A stretch of 64,000 bases of DNA from the NCBI GenBank assembly GCA_949775045.1, contig OX459102.1, positions 14,864,772 to 14,928,771 on the forward strand, given 5' to 3'. The translations under genes were made by a program, and so were the position numbers. Shown piece after piece: positions 29,207-41,402 of the stretch (position 1 is the first letter of the stretch; every line of letters starts with the position of its first letter). The notes under the pieces were generated by a model. It had not been told where the DNA came from and did no database searches. It worked only from the letters and a program-made list of their open reading frames with translations. The DNA is from Metridium senile (Eukaryota > Cnidaria > Anthozoa > Actiniaria > Metridiidae).

Positions 29207-31948
29207 TTATCCTTCAAACTTGATAGTGACATCATCACCAATTAGAAAGAAAGGAGCCCAGTACATGGGATGGCTGTGGTCTTTTCTGATATCTTTCATA
29301 GCTTTGTCAAGGCTTACACTGGCACTTTCACCTCGAGACAGATATTCATAAAAACTGACCATGAAACTAAGTGTCACATGGTCATTAATGGCCCAGAGTG
29401 AAGCAACAACTGCACGTGCTCCAGCTGCAAGGAAGGCGCGACTAAGCCCAACCACACCTTCTGCTCGGATCTCTCCTCGGCCACTATGACAGCAGCTCAG
29501 TACAACAAGTTGGGCTTTGATGCCAGCCTGTTGTACCTCATTCATGGTCAGCAGGTAATCCTGTTCTTCTGGAATACCTTGTCTGTCCTCCGGGATAGGT
29601 GCCAGTGCAATCTCCCCGTTTTCAGCACTTCCATGAGCAGCAATGTGAATAACGGCCACTCCCTCCTTCAGCTTTGACAACACCACATCTTTGGTGGCTT
29701 GTTTTCCTGTCAGTGATGTGATGTTTGCATTTGCAGTCCTTCTTGATGCATGTTTAAGTAAATTGGTAATACATGTAACTTCAATCTCTGCAGAACCTAA
29801 ATGTTTAAATATCTTTTTCTTTCCTCTAAACATGACTTCTCCAACACTGGGATTGCCTACAATCAAGGCTCCTTGTTGACTGTGATGATCTACTGGACAT
29901 TCTTGTAGAACCTTTAATATTGTTATTGATGGTACAAGGCGAATACGTTTAGTCTCAGACAGATACTTTACAGTGTTACGATCTATAAGTGCAGCAAATG
30001 GTACTTTATACATCTTGCCATCAGGTACTATGACAACCTCATCATGATTTATATGTGACAGGAATGGAGCTACTAAGACATTGTACAGTACTTCAAGTGG
30101 GTGTGACTCTTGCCCAGGCTGTTTCACACTAGTACCATCACGTGTTAAAGATTTAGTCACGCCATCGTTCTGTTGGTCTTTGGGTTTCACGCAATCGTCT
30201 AGTGATCTGTTTTCACATGTCAACCCTTCTTTTATCTTCATATCTTTAAATGCTCTGGCATCAGTGTCATCAGTGTCATCAGTGTCATCAGTGTCATCAG
30301 TGTCTTGCTGTTCTTTTTTCTCTCCAAACAATGTTTCCAGAGCAGAATCAAATATTTGCTTGTCAGTTTCTTTGAATGTGATTGAGTCTTTGGATAAGAC
30401 CCAAACAGCAAGACTATCATTTAGTAAGCTGTAATGCAGCAGAGTGAATGCATCATTTAAGAGAACTCTTTTAACATCAGGATACGTCAGTGGTGGTTCA
30501 GATGATAAGTATTCTGCTTGAGGCATGGCATATGTATAGATCAAACGATCACCCAAAGCACGAGCTCGTCCACGATCAGATACTAGCAGAGCCTCTTGTG
30601 TTTGCTGTGTCTCAATAAGAACAGTTGTGAGAAGCGTGTAGGTTTCCACAAATGTATCAAAAATAGAAATTTTAAACTGATCACGATTTTGAAGATGTGA
30701 GAACAAATAGTCATAGCAATCAAGTGCTTTCTTCAAGTATTCCTGTGATTTACCAATGTAGCTCACATGTGTTTCATTATCTTGATTGACATTGGCTAAT
30801 GAATGGTATGCTTTACCTAAAAGGAAGCATGCATGTCCCTCATGTTCTTTATTACCAATAGATACTGCAATATTTAAGCTTTTCTCTAACATACTAATGG
30901 CTTGTTCTAAGTCACCACAAACAAACTGTATTTCTGCCACATTAGTATAGACCGATGCCTCTGTTTCCCTATCATTTATTTCTTTAGCAATTGTCAGGCT
31001 GTTGTTGTAGTATTCAATTGCCTCATGGGGTTGGTTCATGTTTGCAAAACAGTTTCCAATGTTCATATTAGTTGTAGCTTGTGTTAGTTTGTCATCCAGC
31101 TGTTCAGCAATTTTCAAGCTTTCAAAGTGATAGGAAATACTATCTTGATAATTGCAAGAGTTATGGACAACATTCCCAAGATTCCCATGACACCATCCTT
31201 GAAGACGTTTATGACTGATCTCATTGGCTATAGTAAGGCTTTGTTGGTAAAAGTCAACTGCCTTTTCATGGTTGTTTAATTTCCGGTGTATAACTCCTAA
31301 GTGATGCAATGAATGGGCTTTTCCTTCCTTATCTCCTATTCTATCACAAATCCTTAGACTCTCTTCTTGGAAATTAATTGCATCATGGTACTTTCCTTGC
31401 TTCAGGTATGAAAATGATAGATTTATATAAACCCCTGCTAACCTTTTTTGGTCTCCCAGTTGTTTATATATATTAATAGCTTTGTTATAACACTTTATGC
31501 CATTTTGATATTCAAATAGGCCATGATAAGTACCTCCAAGGTTATTGTAGGATACTGCTATCAGATGTGAGTCACCAACTCTTAATGCAAGAACTAAGCA
31601 TTGTTTTGAATACTTCATAGCATCATTATATTGTCCCGGTTTGCTGTAAGCATCTACTAAACCAATGCACATATTATATGCACTTATATTATCACCAGTC
31701 TCTTGCACAGCTGTTAGTCCTTTTTCATAATAATCAGCAGCTTTATGATACTTTTCAATTGACATATAAAGACCAGCTAGCATTCCAAGTGTATTTGCCT
31801 TTTCCTCTTTTGATCTATTGCTTTGTGCAATTACAAGGGCTTTGTTAAAATATCTAATAGCCTCTTCATAATGACCATCTTCTTGTTTTGATTTACCATT
31901 AGAAATTGCTTTCGACCATTTCATTGTAAAAGAATTAACAGACTTCAC
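29207..31948 (-). CDS. TPR-CHAT domain protein (TTC28-like), intact, 913 aa
   Basis: This is a single uninterrupted frame. Residues about 12-470 are tandem TPRs of about 40 residues (EEAIRYFNKALVIA, AVDFYQQSLTIANEI and others). Residues about 555-640 are an acidic, probably disordered linker with TDD repeats. Residues about 640-913 form a CHAT domain, a caspase/separase-fold putative cysteine protease. The predicted dyad is present: His772 in VIHIAAHGS and Cys820 in VVLSCCHSGRG, followed by GLSRAFLAAGARAVVASLWA. No signal peptide or membrane segment is seen, so it is probably cytosolic. The first ATG (31948) gives MKSVNSF; the ATG at 31924 aligns better with copy A's start. In bacteria, CHAT proteases act in partner-triggered cleavage; the role in cnidarians is unknown. 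An upstream non-coding or short first exon cannot be excluded. Confidence 0.9.
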   Translation of the reverse strand: MKSVNSFTMKWSKAISNGKSKQEDGHYEEAIRYFNKALVIAQSNRSKEEKANTLGMLAGLYMSIEKYHKAADYYEKGLTAVQETGDNISAYNMCIGLVDAYSKPGQYNDAMKYSKQCLVLALRVGDSHLIAVSYNNLGGTYHGLFEYQNGIKCYNKAINIYKQLGDQKRLAGVYINLSFSYLKQGKYHDAINFQEESLRICDRIGDKEGKAHSLHHLGVIHRKLNNHEKAVDFYQQSLTIANEISHKRLQGWCHGNLGNVVHNSCNYQDSISYHFESLKIAEQLDDKLTQATTNMNIGNCFANMNQPHEAIEYYNNSLTIAKEINDRETEASVYTNVAEIQFVCGDLEQAISMLEKSLNIAVSIGNKEHEGHACFLLGKAYHSLANVNQDNETHVSYIGKSQEYLKKALDCYDYLFSHLQNRDQFKISIFDTFVETYTLLTTVLIETQQTQEALLVSDRGRARALGDRLIYTYAMPQAEYLSSEPPLTYPDVKRVLLNDAFTLLHYSLLNDSLAVWVLSKDSITFKETDKQIFDSALETLFGEKKEQQDTDDTDDTDDTDDTDARAFKDMKIKEGLTCENRSLDDCVKPKDQQNDGVTKSLTRDGTSVKQPGQESHPLEVLYNVLVAPFLSHINHDEVVIVPDGKMYKVPFAALIDRNTVKYLSETKRIRLVPSITILKVLQECPVDHHSQQGALIVGNPSVGEVMFRGKKKIFKHLGSAEIEVTCITNLLKHASRRTANANITSLTGKQATKDVVLSKLKEGVAVIHIAAHGSAENGEIALAPIPEDRQGIPEEQDYLLTMNEVQQAGIKAQLVVLSCCHSGRGEIRAEGVVGLSRAFLAAGARAVVASLWAINDHVTLSFMVSFYEYLSRGESASVSLDKAMKDIRKDHSHPMYWAPFFLIGDDVTIKFEG

Positions 31949-33170
31949 GGAAAAACCTTTAGTTGGGCTTCCTGTATTTCAAAATGGAGAAAAAGAAACA
32001 TTGACGTAAGTATGAACGATGTACATGAAAGATACTAAAAAAATACTTTTTTCTGTTGAAAATGATGGGTTCTAGCATGTTCTAGGATCAGGACTGTCTG
32101 ACAGAACGGGGACTGTCAGAACGAGGACTGTCAGAACCAGTTTTTGGTGTCACTGTCTTACCCTGGTTTGTTTTGTAATCAATCGTGTAGTAACACACAC
32201 TATTTCTTGACTATCGATGATAAGATTTACCGCGGTAAACTTTCCAACTCTTAACGCTCTTTTTAGCCATCTAATCGAGAAGATATCTAGTTAATCATGC
32301 TCAGGCAAAGTTCTTCTTCTCGGAATTCCGCTGTGTATGTTTGTTGTGAACAACCGCTAGACAATGCAGGCTCATCTCGAAAACCGGAAATAAAGGGGGA
32401 AAATCACAGGCAGCCCAAGCAAGCAGCAATGTATTTGTGTCTAAAATATGGAATACTTGAAATTATAAATAATTGTTTGTAGTGAACTTACTTTCGTGTA
32501 AACGTGAAGGTTTTATCGCATTTTGAAGTCATTTAGAGTTCTTTTACAGATAGTAAGAACAGCTGCAGGGAGAAACTAGTTGGTTGGATAAATTATTGGT
32601 CATGTACTATTACTGCAGTTTTCCACTTTTTGCGAACTCAGACATTCCCACATCTTATTGTGAAACACGTTTTTAGCTGCCATCAATCAAAACTAATTAG
32701 TCGGTACCTTTTAAATCATTGATTGACGGCAGCTAAAAACGTATTTCACAACGAGCCATTGAAATGTCAGAGTTTTCAGAAAGTCGAAAACCGCAGTAAT
32801 GAGTTTGAGAAGTGAGCATACATGCCAACCTTAAGCGAGTTCAAATCAGGAGAAATAGAAAAGGAAAGAGGAGTGGTGATGGATGTACATAGGCTAGTCA
32901 AATGCTGAACTCCCCCTCCCCCCCCCCCCCCCAAAAAAACTGATCCTAAGCTGATCTTGAGCTATCACACAACCTTTCCATATGCGAAATTCACTGTTTC
33001 AATGACCAAAACTGGAAGATTTTAGGTAATAACAGGGAGATTACGATATCACTCATGTAGGATAGGGGACATAAAAAAGTCTCACATGGGATGAAATGTA
33101 TCAATAACAAATAATTCAATAATAGATTATTAAGATTTAATGAAAAACCTGACTGACTAATCAAACAACA
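31949..33170. repeat. 5' flank of the intact TPR-CHAT gene
   Basis: It is shared with 25440-27280 and, in its first 600 bases, more weakly with the other 5'-flank blocks. A poly-C tract lies at about 32911-32932. CACAGGCAGCCCAAGCAAGC (about 32405) resembles the TIR start of other foldback elements here. No promoter was assigned. Confidence 0.55.
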
Positions 33171-33920
33171 TCATATCTTAACATATTGCTTTAAAAACAA
33201 AGTTGTATAATATAAACTTGATCATAAATATGAATACACGATCATTTAAAAAACAAAACACTTAAAAAAGCCAAGACTACAAGCTACCTGTGTTTTGTAA
33301 CCTGTGTTTTGTAAGCCACAGGTAACCCAAAAAGATGTTTCATAGAAGTGAACTAAAAATGCCATTCAATCTGCCAGATTCGTTTGTTGGAAGGCAAACA
33401 TGCATGCTAAATGGCTAAGGATGCAGAATTGCATTTGATTGCAGAGAGAACTCAACTATTTTATCTAAGATTTGTTTAAATAAATAAAATTATTGCACAT
33501 CTGCTGTTTCTCTGTTATGTGTTTAAGTTGAGCAACAAAAAGCTGAGTAAACTGATCATTTTGAATCTAGAAATCAGCAGTTTTAAGGAAGTATTTATAA
33601 GAAAATTATGTATGATGAACATGAGCAGACTAAAAAATAGTCCTTACTTTAACACCAGAACTTTGAAACTTCAATAACATGCATTAAGTGTACTGCTATT
33701 AAGTACAGGTCGAATCACTATAAAAATGATAAAATTTTGAAAAGGTCTTTAAGGACAGCAAAATCACACATTTTCATGGTGAAAAGGCTTTTTTTAAATA
33801 AAAATGAAAAATCTAAAAAAATCCTTAAAAAACGAAAATTCAAGCACAAAATTGTTTTGGATGGAACCAGTGCATTTTTTATACTGGTATTATGGGTGTT
33901 AATATTGTTGTTGGGGTGTA
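33171..33920. other. Probable 3' UTR / intergenic interval between PBRM1 and the TPR-CHAT gene
   Basis: No coding frame is supported. Since both neighbours are on the minus strand, the part next to 33921 should be PBRM1 3' UTR, but no clear poly-A signal was identified. A small palindrome around 33280-33325 (CTGTGTTTTGTAA repeated) is present. Confidence 0.4.
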
Positions 33921-34626
33921 TTAGTATTCTCCAGTATGTGACAGCGATAGGGCATCTCTCATCATATGTTCTTTAAGAGCCCATAGTGCGTCAACAGGGT
34001 TGTCATATTCCCCATAACCATTTCCAAGCCAGTGTATCGGTAGTTGGGATAACTGTTGTGGTGTCATGGTATTGGGGTCTGGTTTGCGTGACTGAGTCCA
34101 GTTACTCATGTGGGGGTTACCGTCACGCAATCCTTCAATGTATCTACAATACAGCAAGAAGAAAAGGTCAGTTTGTAAAGTCTGCAATCTCTTTAAGCAG
34201 AACTCTGGACACATCACTAAAGGTGAGTGTAATGTTTACAAGTGTTGGTATTGTGATGCTTATTTGCCAACCATTTTCACAAAATATATTTTTTATTTTC
34301 TTTAGGTCTAATAACAATGGTTGGTTTGCAAAACCATAACAAAATACGTCACGGTGTGTCCACCTATAGGTGAGCATAATGTTTACAAGTGTTGGTATTT
34401 TGATGGCAGCTAATTTGCCAACCATTACACAATAGATTTGTTAATTTTCTTTGTTCTAATAACAATGGTTGGCTGGCAAAACCAGAACAAATTACGTCAC
34501 TGTACATCCACCTATATTATGGAAGCCGCAGACCGCCAGCAACGCAGGCTATTCATACCTTAGATATGCTTCTGAGTGATGCAGTCTTTGAGGTTTAGTT
34601 GGAGGAGCCACGAATATTGGTGCAGG
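33921..34626 (-). other. PBRM1: PBRM1 exons 34-35: conserved C-terminus
   Basis: PAPIFVAPPTKPQRLHHSEA, then YIEGLRDG, LPIHWLGNGYGEY and VDALWALKEHMMRDAL before the stop at 33921-33923. Confidence 0.93.
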
Positions 34627-37600
34627 CTGAAAATAACAATTAAAGCAAATGACAAAATGTTCTATTTGGAATTTACACAACAACGATCAAACATTCTCTT
34701 CACTTAATGATGAAATATTCTATTTGAAACTCCAAAAAGATGAAATGTTTTATTTGAAATCTACAAGTTGATGATCAATCATTCTATTGAAGTAACTATG
34801 ACAAACACTTTGAAGAATGATCAAAGATTCTTTCTTTGAAATACATGTTTATATACACTATCATTATAGTATGTGATCACAGGCAGCCCAACTATTGTCT
34901 TTGAGGATTTTTTTTAATGACAATAAAGTTATTTTTAACCGCGCGCCGAGCGAAATAAATATTGAGCGCGCAGGTGGGGTTCCTGTGGTGTATTTGTTTG
35001 AAAGCTCGCGGATGGGATTCCTGTGGCTTTTTGCAAGCAATTTTTCGGTCGCGCGGAATCGCACGTACGACAAAAAAAATCGAAGAAAGTAGTATCTTGA
35101 TACAAGGTCTGAAACTTGATGGCGTGGATGGATGGATGTGCTTTCCAGCTTGCTAGGGCACGGAAATCTCACGGAAATTCAACGACGAGCGCCGAAAGTT
35201 CGCCGTGAAGCAATCGACTGACTCGCCGAAAAAAAAATGTTGTTAAAACTTTTCTTTCAAAACAAAAAATGTTGTTTTTCTCTTAGGGATTTAAACTGAG
35301 TACACTTTTAAAACCAACAAGAACAAACAGATCAGTATGTGAAATTTATTTCCATGTTTATTTGAAATATAACTTTATTTTATTTGACAATGTGAAGAGA
35401 TTTTCATTCAAAGTGTATTTATAGAATCCGTAAATGTTGTGTTTTAACTAAAGTTTTTCGGCAATATACAGCTTATAAAATACAATTGTAAACACTTCAC
35501 ACTTTCAAAACATATTTTCTATTCTTAGTGTTGGGACCGCTATAACTAAGTATAAAGTGTTCACAAAATAAAGTTGAGCTTTTTTCAAGCGTGGAAAACT
35601 TCGCAAAGCGGCCATCACAAATTCACTGTTTAGCTCGGCTGTTAGTTGGTTTGTACATGACAATATCAGTCGTTTTGACATAAAAACTTCAACTCCAATC
35701 ATTACCTGCACACACCAGAACTACTAGAAAAACTTTCTCCTGGTTTTCGTAATAGTGAAGAGCATCGGTGACTTCAAAAGCATGTACAAGTGCTCACTTG
35801 AATCAGGTGTTTTGAGTGTTAAGCTAAACTCATTGTAGCTAGCAGCGAATGTAGTGCAAATCACGATCTTTGCGACTCTACCTTCGCCAGCCCATGATTT
35901 CCACAATAAAATACATTCTCTTGTATTCTAGTTTTCAATTTAAAGTCATTTTAACAATCCATAAGCTAGATGCAAGAAAGTAATCGCCAACTTTTTCGGT
36001 GAATGTGGTATTTCCAGGTTCACAACACCGCGGCTCGATCGATATTTTCACGATTCCTCCACGATTGTAAAATCCGACTGTTTACCGAAAATTCTGCCCT
36101 AGCAACTGGGAAAGAACCTCGACTCCATGCTGCCTTTTTAAAAAAATTATTTTAACCCCTTTGCTGAGGTCGGAGATGATCATACTTTTTACTGTAGTTG
36201 AACAACAAAGTAAAGTTTATATATTCGAAGAAAAATAAAAATTTTCTCCCATGGCTGATTTACTACGCGCGAAACTAAATTTGTCACGTGACCGAGTTTC
36301 ATACCTTGTCGAAATACCTCTCTCTCCAACACCGCGCGACTTTGAAGAAAAAATTGCTTGCAAAAAGCCACAGGAATCCCATCCGCGAGCTTTCAAACAA
36401 ATACACCACAGGAACCCCACCCGCGCGGTCAATGATTTTATTCCAATATTGCGCTCGGCGCGCGGTTAAAAATAACTTAATTGTCATTAAAAAAGATCCT
36501 CAAAAGCAATAGTTGGGCTGCCTGTGATGTGATCAAACATTCTTCAATTCTTATTACTTACCACTTCAGGGGGGGCAAGCTGTTGAGCAGGGGCCTGGGG
36601 TTGAATATGTGGAGCTGGGACCTGGGCCTGAGGAGGCTGTTGATGTTGTGAGGGTGTCATGTTTTGACTCTGGCTCATTTGCGACATTTGTTGTAAAGGG
36701 TTTATTTGGGGTCCCTGTGGTGTAGAAGGACTCATCTGTCCCATCTGGTTCATTTGATTCATTTGTTGTTGAAAGTTGAATTGCTGTGATTGGTTGAACT
36801 GCTGTTGGTAGCCTGGTGATTGTCCTACGTAAACAAACAACACAACTTATTTGTCTAAATGATAGTAACAAGTCATAGTGAAAAGATCTTCAACTACATT
36901 AAATTAACAAACTTATTGTTAATATTATTGTCAAATATTATAAATATATATACATACACTTATTTCAAAAAACACTTATTTCAAAAAAGGTTGGTGGAGA
37001 GAATGGTGAATGGCCAACGGTGATTGCATGACCGCAAGGAACTGTGGGTATTTGACATTGACTATTTATGTATCTTTGGTGATGACGCCAATGCCTTACA
37101 GCAATCCAGAAAAAACACTAGAATATATTGTATGTGAAACCACAATTCCTTTCACAATCGCCGTTAGCCTTTCACTCTTTTTGATGATAGCCAACAGGTC
37201 TTGTTACCTTCCTTGTTTGTCCCATTTCAGATCATGTGATGCAACCCTTGAGAGTTGATCTTTTCACATGTAAATGTTATAACATTTTCATCATAAAAGA
37301 ACAATTCTCAAGTTAATGCCACATGGTCTGAAATGGGCAATTTGCATACAAGGTAAAGATGTTTAATTGGCTGAAATCTTGGCAATAAACTCAGTGTATA
37401 ATGTTTAAATGTGTGACATGTTTTTCTCTACCTGGCTGTTGCTGCATTGTCTGTTGGTTCATGTTCATCCCCACACCACCCCCCATAGCCATTTGTCGTT
37501 GTAGCATTGGGTTGGTTTGCTGCATAGACTGCTGACTGTATGGACTGTTGACAGCATTACTATACATACTACCTGTATATCAAGGTTAAGACCCTTAATT

Positions 37601-40600
37601 ATCAATGGTAACTCCTGACAGCCATTAACAATGTTGATCAGCCAATAGAACATTTCATAGTTCTCTTCCATCAACCTCAGCCATCATCATCATCACCATA
37701 ATCAACATTGTGAACATCATCAACACAATTATCACCATCATCAATGTCATCACCATCAACCCAATATCAACTCAATCATTCCATCATCAACATGATTGTT
37801 AACATGTTTATCACTATTATCAACATAATCATCACCATCATTATCACCATCATCACCATCAACCCATTATTAACACAATCATTCCATCAACATCCTCATC
37901 GTTATCAACATAATCATAATCATAATCATCACCATCGTCATCACCATAAACGCAATATTTACACCAACATCATTCCATCAACATCATCATTATCATCACC
38001 ACACCATTAGCATCATCACTTTTATCAGCCTGTTATCAACACCATTATCACCATTTCCATCATTTTCATAAAACTCACTCTACCAGTACCATCATGTATA
38101 TCATCTTAACCACACCATTACCATTACCATCACTACCACTATCATTCTTACCCTGCTGCATACCCTGTGGTGTCAGTCGTCCAGTAAGGTACTGGTTGGG
38201 TGTCTGGACATTACCAGACTGTTGGTAGTGACCAGGAATACCCTGGTTTATATTCTGACCCATACCCATCATGCTCCCTGCTGTGCCTGGGGTTATACCT
38301 ATCGATGGTCCAGTAGTACCTGAAGGGGTTGTAACCCTAGGGGGAGTGGGTGAGGTGCCTTGTTCACTGTCAACAATAGGAGCTTGGTGCCTTGGGAAGT
38401 AATTCCTGGCAAAGAAACAAAGAGACAAGTAAGTGAACACTGTAAAGACATTGGATTGAAGTAGCGTTTTGGGATGACCTGTGTGGTCAGGTTATCCCTT
38501 ATTATTTTGAGCTATGCATGCAGTATCTGTCTTTAATAGCAATTGCAAATTGTAAGGCACATTTAGACTGAATATAATGCTCTATATAAGCACCACACAT
38601 TACACCCACTATCATACTATATTGATAAAGTTTCAATATTCTATGTATACATACAGTTATTCCAAAAAAAAGTTGAATACTGAATAGTGTAAGACCAAAG
38701 ACCATTGTGGATCTGATTAATTTGAAATATATATATATATACAGCGATATTTACACCCCATATAACTAGTTCGTATATTATTTTGGGTGGAATGCACAAT
38801 ATTATAATAACTAATAATTATTCTATGTTTTTTGAAATAGCTATATAAAAGCAAGCAGTACAGAATAATAAGTTAGTGTTCTTACTTTGATCTGTCTTGT
38901 GGTACTACTATTCTTGGTGGTCCTATCAAGTGCACTTCTCTACAATGACGAAACTGTTTGGCACTGGAGTTAAATGGCCTGGGGAATGATCATATAAACC
39001 CTTTATCACCACTATAATCATCATCATCATAATTGCCATCAACTTGACATCACCATCATCGCTATCATTGCCATCATAAATCATCATAATTTATAATTTT
39101 TGTCAATATTATAGTCATTATCATTACTAAAATTTCATTATCAACATCATCATTAGCATCAACATTATCATCACTGTTATAATCATCGCTATCATCTCAA
39201 CCATTAACTTTATAATCAGCATCATCACAAATCATCATAGTTATTATAACTATCATTATCACCCCTATGACCCATTGTTGTTATCATAACCATCATCACA
39301 ATCATCTTAATCATCAACTTCATAATCAGCATCATCACTACCATCATTGCAACTATAACCATCATCATCATTATCACAATCATTGTTATCATTATCAAAT
39401 TTGTCATTATGATCATCATTATTACAATCATTGACAAAATCATAACATAAATTATTACAACAGCAACAAATCTGATTCCACAAGTTCAATGTTATTATCC
39501 TACCTGTATCCTCGGCGTTCACGTGTGCATGTTGTCCACAAACAATGATACAAACCATCCTCTGTTGACAACAGCAAAAATGAATATATTAAAGGGTGAG
39601 TTAAAGTGCACATGACGCCCTTCATGATATTTTGCAAATCTGTTTGACATGAGGTGTATGTAAGTGTACTTAATTTTTCTTGATGTTGATATCTCCTTTC
39701 TGAGATATAAGCATTTGAAATCTGAAAATGCAAATGAAGTGACGTCTACCCAGGCCTCATTAAATATACAAAAGTTGTCTGGAAATAATTATTGCAATTT
39801 TTTAAAGCTCAATATCTTTATTACTAATATTTACACTACCATTAACATTTTTACTTCTTATTAATTAATCTTAATTTCAAAATGTTGAAAAGCAATGTAA
39901 AAAAAAAGTGACATATTTTCATGGAGCATTTATCCAGCCATGTCCTAACAAGTAAACCAATTGAAAGTAATTTTCGTTCCCTCTATTGGGAGGTTGAACA
40001 TGTTTTAAATAGTTTACCTGATTTCTTCAAGTGGTTAGCACTGTCAAGCACATGAACTCTCAAGTCTTGCAGATCTTCATACTGATAATCACATCCACGC
40101 CAACAACAGTCATATACAAACATACTGGAAGATGATTGGTTGCGGTGAGTGTTCTGAGAAAATAAAACATTACCAAAAAAAATTATTATCAAATGCCTAT
40201 CATGGTATCACGGTATTAGAGTGCAAACAATATAACCATGTAACACTAATTATTAAATTGTCAAAAATCAATACCCAATTGCAATTTTAGCATCAAGTAC
40301 TAATAAGACCAGAATACTTTGCCTTTAAGAATATTAAAGTTGTCCTTCAGTAGCATTTTTGAAAATGTATTATAAGAGTAGGTTTGAGGCCATGTACTAC
40401 TGTATTCATTCAGATCTTGAGCCTTCGTCGGACGCCAACATCATCAGAAGATCATTGTCGGAGTCTGATAAAAACCCAATATCTGAATGAATACAGTAGT
40501 ACATGGTCTCAAACCTACTTTGCCTTTATTTTGTGAAATAATTAGTATTGATTGTTCTAGTATTTACAAGAGGGATTAAAAATTTGAATAACAAAGAAAA

Positions 40601-41319
40601 GTCATAAAGCGTTCTGGTTCTGGTGGTAAAATGATGTTGTGCCTTTTGTGAGACAGCCTCTGTTACTCTGTGCATTTCTTCAGCAATTTGTCTTGTATAA
40701 TGGCATTGCTAGACAAGTTTCTTACAGTGTAACATTGCCATTACGTTGTAATTTGTTACCTCGGTATCTGATGTGCTTGGTTGTAGCTGTGCTTTAGATT
40801 CATACTCTGCCTTGACAGCAGCACTTGCATTACGCCACTGTCAATGAGAATTAAGTGTCAAATTTTTTTGATATATCACAGTTATTATTATTATTATAAT
40901 TAACATTGTTGTCTCCATCATCATCATCAACTCCAGCATCACCATTCAGGGCCGTAGCATGGGGAGGGGCAGGGGGCCCCCCAAACCATGATTTGAGTGT
41001 ATTAAATGGTAGTTATTTTCAGGGCTATTTTCAGAAATCAATGGGTGCCCCCCCCCAATAATTGTGATGGTGCTACGGCCCTGCCATTTGAACCACAATT
41101 ATCATCATGATAATAACCATCATTGTCATCACAATTTCCATTATTGTCAACATCATCACCTACCTCTTCACCAATAACTCTGCTGATTTCTCCAAAGACA
41201 TATTCAGGGTGTTCTCTTCTAAGAGTCAGTCTTTTTTCATAGGCAAACAGAAGATATGCTGACTGACTACGAGGCTTTTTCTGCTTCTGTATACAATAAA
41301 TAAATAAATAAAAAATAGA

Positions 41320-41366
<47 letters not shown>

Positions 41367-41371
41367 ATAGA

Positions 41372-41402
<31 letters not shown>

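Noticed and set aside
33737..33976. 79-residue plus-strand frame next to the PBRM1 stop
   Set aside because: It overlaps the PBRM1 last exon on the opposite strand and is a Lys-rich AT-biased frame without support.
34878..36526. Internal frames of 60-100 residues as a possible transposase
   Set aside because: None shows a catalytic motif or a conserved domain, and all are short and mutually overlapping.
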